This document shows positions 6,672 to 10,280 of a stretch of 10,280 bases of DNA, piece after piece. Origin of the DNA: Allobutyricicoccus pentlandensis (GTDB taxonomy: Bacteria > Bacillota > Clostridia > Oscillospirales > QAMX01); assembly GCA_904398645.1 (NCBI GenBank), contig CAJFPH010000076.1, forward strand, positions 1 to 10,280. Reading direction: 5' to 3'. The notes beneath the pieces were generated by a model that had not been told where the DNA came from, did no database searches, and saw only the letters and a program-made list of their open reading frames with translations. The first letter of the stretch is position 1. Every line of letters begins with the position of its first letter. Both the position numbers and the translations under genes were made by a program.

Positions 6672-7631
6672 ATGTATCATTTCACAGTTCCCGCAGCAAA
6701 ACATCTGCGTGTGATCGTAGATACGGACTGTAAAAACGAGGCGGATGACCAGTTTGCGCTGACGCATCATTTGATGACGCCGCGGTTTGACATTATGGCG
6801 ATCAATGCCACCCACTTTGAGGTGCGTCATCATGATGGGACAAGTATGGGACAGAGCTATGATGAGATTATAAAGATTTTGCAGCTCATGGGCCGTGAGG
6901 GACAGTACCGGGTGCTGCGCGGCTCGCAGTATCCGTTAAAGTATGCGGAAACCGAGCGTGCAACAGCTGCTGTTTCACGCGAGGCTTTTTTACCAGAAGT
7001 GACCTGGTTTGAAAACGAAGCGTCGCGTTTTATGGTGGAAGAGGCTTTGCGCGATGATCCGCGTCCTTTATTTGTCGTCTGCCTGGGTTCGCTGACAAAT
7101 GTGGCGACTGCTCTCCTCATGAACCCGGACATAGCCGACCGCTTTACCTGCGTTTGGATTGGCGGAGGGACCTATCCGTCTGGTACGCTGGAATTTAATT
7201 TAATGCAGGATATCCCGGCGGCGAATATTGTATTCGGTTCCCGACTGAACCTTTGGCAGGTGCCGAATTCCACCTATGGACAGATGAAAATTTCGCTTGC
7301 GGAGCTGCAGGTAAAGGTTCGTCCGCACGGAGAAATCGGCAAATACCTTTTTGAGCAGCTTGTGGAGCTCAATGGCGATTACGGAGAAAACCTGAGTTGG
7401 CCTGCCGGTGAAATGTGGTGCCTTGGCGATCAGCCAACGGTCACGCTGCTTATGGAAGCGGATCAGTTCCATGACTATACGGTAGTCCCGGCGCCTCTGT
7501 TTAATCGGGACATGTTTTATGTGCCCTGCGATGCGAACCGTCCGATTCGCGTATATCATCATGTGGATTCGCGCTTTACATTGGAGGATTTCTTTGCAAA
7601 GCTCGAGATCAACTTCCCGGCAGAGAAATAG
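6672..7631 (+). CDS. Nucleoside hydrolase (IUNH) family protein
   Basis: This 319-residue protein has the usual length of the inosine-uridine nucleoside hydrolase family, which splits the N-glycosidic bond of ribonucleosides using a calcium ion held by N-terminal aspartates. The signature is VIVDTDCKNEADDQFAL (residues 14-30). Asp17, Asp19 and Asp25-Asp26 correspond to the family DTDPGxDDA motif, but with extra residues before the DD. Other family segments are FVVCLGSLTNVATALLMNPD (134-153, compare LGPLTN), the N-containing EFNLMQDIPAANIVF (174-188, compare FNxxxDPEAA) and Asp253 in CLGDQPTV in place of the usual HDP region. The altered motifs suggest a divergent subgroup, so a non-standard ribosyl or other glycosidic substrate is possible. 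Start: GGAGG (6660-6664) seven bases before the ATG. No signal peptide. It is the last gene of the three-gene run. Confidence 0.88.
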   Translation: MYHFTVPAAKHLRVIVDTDCKNEADDQFALTHHLMTPRFDIMAINATHFEVRHHDGTSMGQSYDEIIKILQLMGREGQYRVLRGSQYPLKYAETERATAAVSREAFLPEVTWFENEASRFMVEEALRDDPRPLFVVCLGSLTNVATALLMNPDIADRFTCVWIGGGTYPSGTLEFNLMQDIPAANIVFGSRLNLWQVPNSTYGQMKISLAELQVKVRPHGEIGKYLFEQLVELNGDYGENLSWPAGEMWCLGDQPTVTLLMEADQFHDYTVVPAPLFNRDMFYVPCDANRPIRVYHHVDSRFTLEDFFAKLEINFPAEK

Positions 7632-7677
7632 GAACGTCACTGGTTGGAGCACGAAAAAACAAATTTTTATAAAGGGC

Positions 7678-7706
7678 TTGACAGCCGTGTGCCCGGCTGT
7701 TATACT
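7678..7706 (+). promoter_or_regulatory. Near-consensus promoter of the ABC-F transcript
   Basis: TTGACA (7678-7683) and TATACT (7701-7706) are spaced by exactly 17 bases, a near-perfect sigma-A promoter. Transcription would begin near 7713. Such strength combined with a downstream terminator is typical of attenuated genes that are always transcribed but rarely read through. Confidence 0.88.
7681..7700 (+). promoter_or_regulatory. Operator-like dyad between -35 and -10
   Basis: ACAGCCG (7681-7687) and CGGCTGT (7694-7700) form a perfect 7-bp inverted repeat with a six-base centre. It sits between the promoter elements and shares three bases with the -35. A protein bound here would block RNA polymerase. 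Because the spacer is the normal 17 bases, a MerR-type twist activator is not implied. Confidence 0.5.
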
Positions 7707-7725
7707 GCGGATAGCTTGATTTGAA

Positions 7726-7838
7726 TGCGAGGTGTGAGGATGCGTTTTTGATCTGAGAATGTGGCTAATATTCTGGCGGGCAATGTCCTGCCTTAGTTTG
7801 CCGCCGTTCATCAGGTCAAAAGTCCCTCTTACCTTGTG
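7726..7838 (+). promoter_or_regulatory. Anti-antiterminator helix enclosing the upstream ORF
   Basis: Two stacked helices can form. 7745-7756 pairs with 7811-7822 (TTTTTGATCTGA against TCAGGTCAAAAG, 12 pairs with two G-U). 7726-7739 pairs with 7825-7838 (14 positions, one mismatch and several G-U). The Shine-Dalgarno, stop codon and downstream bases of the tripeptide ORF are all on the 5' strand, with the ATG in an internal loop. Inside, 7775-7780 can pair with 7787-7792, or alternatively 7775-7783 with 7798-7805. Pairing was done by eye. Confidence 0.55.
7740..7751 (+). CDS. Three-codon upstream ORF (Met-Arg-Phe)
   Basis: ATG CGT TTT TGA encodes a tripeptide. GAGGTG (7729-7734), a six-base match to the anti-Shine-Dalgarno, ends five bases before the ATG; a second GAGG touches the ATG. 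Such a short ORF with a strong binding site, about 27 bases after the predicted transcription start, is not expected by chance and resembles the regulatory peptides ahead of antibiotic-inducible ribosome protection genes. Its likely role is to place a ribosome that, when slowed or stalled by a drug, covers one strand of the leader helix. No independent function of the peptide is implied. Confidence 0.6.
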   Translation: MRF

Positions 7839-7904
7839 CTGCCTCTAAATTAAATATTGGGGTGCAGAAAGATTTTTAATACGGCTTAGGGATTTATACG
7901 CCTG
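7812..7904 (+). promoter_or_regulatory. Antiterminator pairing of the ABC-F leader
   Basis: AAGTCCCT (7820-7827) can pair with AGGGATTT (7888-7895) over eight positions (one G-U), and CAGGT (7812-7816) with GCCTG (7900-7904) over five (one G-U), separated by a small internal loop. This would occupy the first nine bases of the terminator's 5' arm. It uses the 3' strand of the helix that encloses the upstream ORF, so the two structures exclude each other. Confidence 0.5.
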
Positions 7905-7935
7905 TTTCGTGCTGCGAAACAGGCGTATTTTATTT
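7896..7935 (+). terminator. Intrinsic terminator (attenuator) before the ABC-F gene
   Basis: A perfect 14-bp stem (7896-7909 with 7915-7928) has the five-base loop TGCTG and is followed by TTTTATTTAT. It lies about 45 bases ahead of the ABC-F start and well after the previous gene, downstream of a dedicated promoter. It therefore acts on the leader transcript and fits an attenuator. Confidence 0.9.
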
Positions 7936-7978
7936 ATCAGCGGACCGGACTATTTATGGCGGCTTTTTGGAGGTGCTT

Positions 7979-9514
7979 ATGCTGCAAATAAAAAATGTAT
8001 CCATATCAATTAAGCATAATTTCCGGGAGCTTGTCCGTACGTTTAATTTTGTACTGAATCCCGGGGACCGCGCTGTATTTATCGGGGAAGAGGGCTGCGG
8101 AAAATCTACGCTTCTAAAACTGATCTACGATGAAGACCTGATTGCGGACTACGCAGACTGGTCCGGTGAGATTGACCGTTCCGGTATACGGATGAGTTAT
8201 CTGTCGCAGGAACTTTCGCAGTCGGAAAAAGAACTCGGCGTTTATGAATATCTGTCGCATAGCGCAGATGTAATGCGGGAAGCCGCGCTCCTGGCGGATG
8301 CGGCCTCGCAGTTTCAGATTCCGCTCGATCTTTTATATTCGGACCGTAAGGTCGGAACGCTGTCCGGCGGCGAAAAAGTAAAGCTGCAGCTGATACGTAT
8401 TTTGCTGGAGGCGCCGGATGTGCTGTTGCTTGACGAACCGACAAATGATATCGATCTTGAGACGATTCGACGACTGGAGACGTTTATCCTGACATGCGGC
8501 CTGCCGGTGCTTTATGTCTCGCACGATGAGGAACTCATTGAGAAAACGGCGAACGTAATCATTCATATGGAACAAGTGCGGAAAAAGTCCATGCCGCGCT
8601 ACACTGTTGCGCGTATGGGATATCGGGCTTATCTGGAGCGCCGTGCGGACGTTTTTTCTCATCAGGAGCAGATGGCCCGCAAGGAACGTGCAGAGTATCG
8701 AGCCCAGCAGGAGCGGTGGCAACAGATTTATAACCGCGTGGATCATGAGCAACGGGTGATTAGTCGGGCCGATCCCGGAGGCGGACGCCTGTTAAAGAAA
8801 AAAATGAAAACCGTAAAAGCGCAGCAGCGGCGTTTTGAGCGGGAAGCGGAGCATATGACGGAATTTCCTGATACGGAAGAGGCTATTTTCTTTGACTTTA
8901 CGGCGGGCGCTGCGATTCCCCGCGGAAAATGTGTTCTGGATTTTTTGCTGCCACAACTGTGTGCCGGAGACCGGATTCTTTCACGAGACATTAAACTCTC
9001 AGTGTATGGTCCGGAGCATATTGGAATCATTGGCGCAAACGGCGCAGGCAAGACAACGCTGTTACGCCGGATAGCCGAAGAATTATTACCGCGCCGGGAT
9101 ATTACAGCGGGCTATATGCCACAGGACTATACCGACCGTCTTGACATGGCGGGTACGCCGATGGCATTTGTCTCGAGCGGGCATACAAAAGAAGAAACAA
9201 CCCGTGCACTGACTTATCTGGGCAGTATGCGCTATACGCATGAAGAAATGCTGGGGAGAATTTCGGAGCTTTCCGGTGGACAGAAGGCAAAGCTTTTTTT
9301 CTTGAATCTTGAGATATCCGGCTGCAATGTGCTGGTACTTGATGAACCGACGCGTAATTTCAGTCCGCTTTCCAATCCCGTCATACGGGCCTCGCTTAAA
9401 AAATTTGGCGGCGCAATCATTTCGGTCAGCCATGACCGAAAATATTTGCGGGAAGTCTGTACAAAAATTTATCAGCTGACGCCGGACGGATTGCGGGAAG
9501 TGTATGAAATCTGA
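7979..9514 (+). CDS. ABC-F ATPase, probable ribosome protection protein
   Basis: This 511-residue cytoplasmic protein has two ATP-binding cassettes and no membrane segments, the ABC-F plan. Cassette 1 has Walker A GEEGCGKST (36-44), signature LSGGE (128-132), Walker B LLLDEPTNDID (149-159) and His182. A long charged, helical linker (about 210-300) contains HQEQMARKERAEYRAQQERW and a GGGRLLKKKMKTVKAQQRR turn; in this family it reaches toward the ribosomal E site and peptidyl transferase centre. Cassette 2 has GANGAGKTT (352-360), LSGGQ (431-435), VLVLDEP (451-457) and His485, but TRNFSPLS replaces the usual TNHLD. The ATG at 7979 follows GGAGGTG (7969-7975); an in-frame TTG at 7967 overlaps that site and is rejected. 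The attenuator-like leader suggests drug-inducible protection against a ribosome-targeting antibiotic. The drug class cannot be read from sequence, and a housekeeping translation role remains possible. Confidence 0.9.
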   Translation: MLQIKNVSISIKHNFRELVRTFNFVLNPGDRAVFIGEEGCGKSTLLKLIYDEDLIADYADWSGEIDRSGIRMSYLSQELSQSEKELGVYEYLSHSADVMREAALLADAASQFQIPLDLLYSDRKVGTLSGGEKVKLQLIRILLEAPDVLLLDEPTNDIDLETIRRLETFILTCGLPVLYVSHDEELIEKTANVIIHMEQVRKKSMPRYTVARMGYRAYLERRADVFSHQEQMARKERAEYRAQQERWQQIYNRVDHEQRVISRADPGGGRLLKKKMKTVKAQQRRFEREAEHMTEFPDTEEAIFFDFTAGAAIPRGKCVLDFLLPQLCAGDRILSRDIKLSVYGPEHIGIIGANGAGKTTLLRRIAEELLPRRDITAGYMPQDYTDRLDMAGTPMAFVSSGHTKEETTRALTYLGSMRYTHEEMLGRISELSGGQKAKLFFLNLEISGCNVLVLDEPTRNFSPLSNPVIRASLKKFGGAIISVSHDRKYLREVCTKIYQLTPDGLREVYEI

Positions 9515-9531
9515 TCACGGAAGCCTTTTTA

Positions 9532-9560
9532 TTGAAAAGAAGCGCCTGGTATAGTAAAAT
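9532..9560 (+). promoter_or_regulatory. Promoter of the isomerase-like gene
   Basis: TTGAAA (9532-9537) and TAAAAT (9555-9560) are separated by 17 bases. Transcription would start near 9567, a short leader before AGGGAGG (9576-9582) and the ATG at 9590. No clear terminator for the ABC-F gene lies between its stop and this promoter, so read-through is possible. Confidence 0.65.
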
Positions 9561-9589
9561 AAAAGAAAATCGGGCAGGGAGGCTTTCAA

Positions 9590-10280
9590 ATGAAATTTGG
9601 GATATGTACGGGATATGAAAATGCCCGCCTTTTAAAAACGCTTGGCTATGACTACGTGGAACTGAATCTTAGCGCGATCGCCGCTATGAGCGAGACGGAA
9701 TTTTCCGATTGCCGAGCGGCACTCGAACGGGCGGATCTTCCCGCCGAGGCGGCGAATGTCTTTTTTCCAGCCTGCATTCGCTTGACCGGGCCTGACGTCC
9801 ATGAGGAACAAATTGAAACCTATGTCCGTCATGCGCTGGCGCGTGCGGCGTTACTGGGTATCCGCATAGCGGTGCTCGGCAGCAGCCGTTCGCGCAATGT
9901 GCCGGAGGGATTTGACCCGGACCGCGCCTACCACCAGTTCCTCCGGGCTCTGCGCCTATGTGGAGACATTGCGGCGTCCAATGGGATTACGATTGCCATT
10001 GAACCGCTGCACTTCCCGGAGTCGAATCTGATCAATCGCGTATCGGAAGGCCTGAATGCCGCACGCGCTGTGTCACATCCCGCTGTGCGGACGCTTGCAG
10101 ACCTCTGGCATATGGACTGTGAGGCGGAGCCTTTTGATGTTATCGCGCAATCGGGCGGAGAGATTGTTCATATGCACATCGCCTCGCCGGAGCGGACATA
10201 TCCGTTTGAAGAGGATGGAACGGACTACGCTGCTTTTCGGAAAGCGCTTGCCGCCTGTGCCTATGATGCGCGTATTTCTA
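9590..10280 (+). CDS. Sugar phosphate isomerase/epimerase-like TIM barrel, 3' end outside
   Basis: The frame is open from the ATG (AGGGAGG seven bases upstream) to the window edge, giving 230 residues. It belongs to the xylose-isomerase-like TIM barrel family (AP_endonuc_2, PF01261). It starts MKFGICTGYENARLLKTLGY, followed by the first-strand YVELN (22-26). Metal-site residues in barrel order are Glu138 in TIAIEPL, Asp171 and His174 in LADLWHM, and His196 in IVHMHIA; the last glutamate expected in the family would lie just past the window. Family members interconvert ketoses, inositols or related sugars, often with a divalent metal. The exact substrate is unknown. It is separated from the ABC-F gene by its own promoter, so it probably heads another unit, perhaps linked in function to the oxidoreductase and hydrolase genes upstream. 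No signal peptide. Confidence 0.88.
   Translation, partial: MKFGICTGYENARLLKTLGYDYVELNLSAIAAMSETEFSDCRAALERADLPAEAANVFFPACIRLTGPDVHEEQIETYVRHALARAALLGIRIAVLGSSRSRNVPEGFDPDRAYHQFLRALRLCGDIAASNGITIAIEPLHFPESNLINRVSEGLNAARAVSHPAVRTLADLWHMDCEAEPFDVIAQSGGEIVHMHIASPERTYPFEEDGTDYAAFRKALAACAYDARIS

Larger units (their letters stand above)
7632..7978 (+). other. Non-coding leader of the ABC-F gene
   Basis: These 347 bases carry no ordinary gene. About 45 bases after the hydrolase stop, a strong promoter begins a leader of roughly 265 bases. In order, it holds a three-codon upstream ORF, a long imperfect helix enclosing that ORF, internal hairpins, an antiterminator pairing, an intrinsic terminator (7896-7935) and the ABC-F ribosome binding site. 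This layout matches leaders of antibiotic-inducible ABC-F genes. No separate terminator for the upstream hydrolase operon is visible. Confidence 0.75.

Noticed and set aside
7967..7978. TTG start four codons upstream for the ABC-F protein
   Set aside because: The codons themselves form the GGAGGTG binding site for the ATG at 7979, and nothing suitable lies upstream of the TTG.
7956..7991. Eleven-codon ORF (MAAFWRCLCCK) overlapping the ABC-F start
   Set aside because: No ribosome binding site and it lies after the terminator; the tripeptide ORF at 7740 is the far better leader peptide.

Overview
The window looks like a chromosomal segment from a low-to-medium GC Bacillota (Firmicutes) bacterium, probably a gut-type anaerobic clostridium. 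The reasons are strong GGAGG-type ribosome binding sites on nearly every gene, near-consensus sigma-A promoters, a TTG start, a lipoprotein with a lipobox, an AEC-family carrier, an NADP-type glutamate dehydrogenase and an ABC-F protein with an attenuator-like leader. There are no rRNA or tRNA genes, no CRISPR array and no intact mobile element. The species assignment is inference.

Layout. 1-464 (+) is the 3' part of a lipoprotein gene. 465-1049 is an AT-rich stretch without a convincing intact gene; it holds possible gene debris, a 12-bp direct repeat and two promoters reading toward gdhA. 1050-2399 (+) is gdhA, closed by a strong terminator (2438-2475). 2473-3727 (-) is a two-gene unit: an AEC-family carrier followed one base later by a small unrecognised gene. 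3728-3923 is a divergent promoter region. 3924-7631 (+) is a three-gene run: an FAD-dependent oxidoreductase, pepT and a nucleoside-hydrolase-family protein. 7632-7978 is a non-coding leader. 7979-9514 (+) is an ABC-F ATPase. 9590-10280 (+) is a TIM-barrel sugar-phosphate isomerase/epimerase-like gene cut by the window end.

The metabolic theme is nitrogen and small-molecule scavenging. GdhA assimilates ammonia, PepT trims tripeptides, the hydrolase-family protein probably splits a ribosyl or similar glycosidic bond, and the oxidoreductase and isomerase-like protein fit catabolism of an unusual carbohydrate or glycoside. The linkage between these genes is inferred from co-orientation and spacing only.

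The most interesting element is the leader of the ABC-F gene (7678-7978). A near-perfect promoter carries a 7+7 bp dyad inside its 17-bp spacer. It is followed by a three-codon upstream ORF (Met-Arg-Phe-stop) with a strong Shine-Dalgarno. The whole initiation region of that ORF can be folded into a long imperfect helix. The 3' strand of that helix can instead pair with the 5' arm of a 14-bp intrinsic terminator just before the gene. This is the complete logic of ribosome-mediated antibiotic-sensing attenuation, read from hand-made base pairing and not tested by any folding program.
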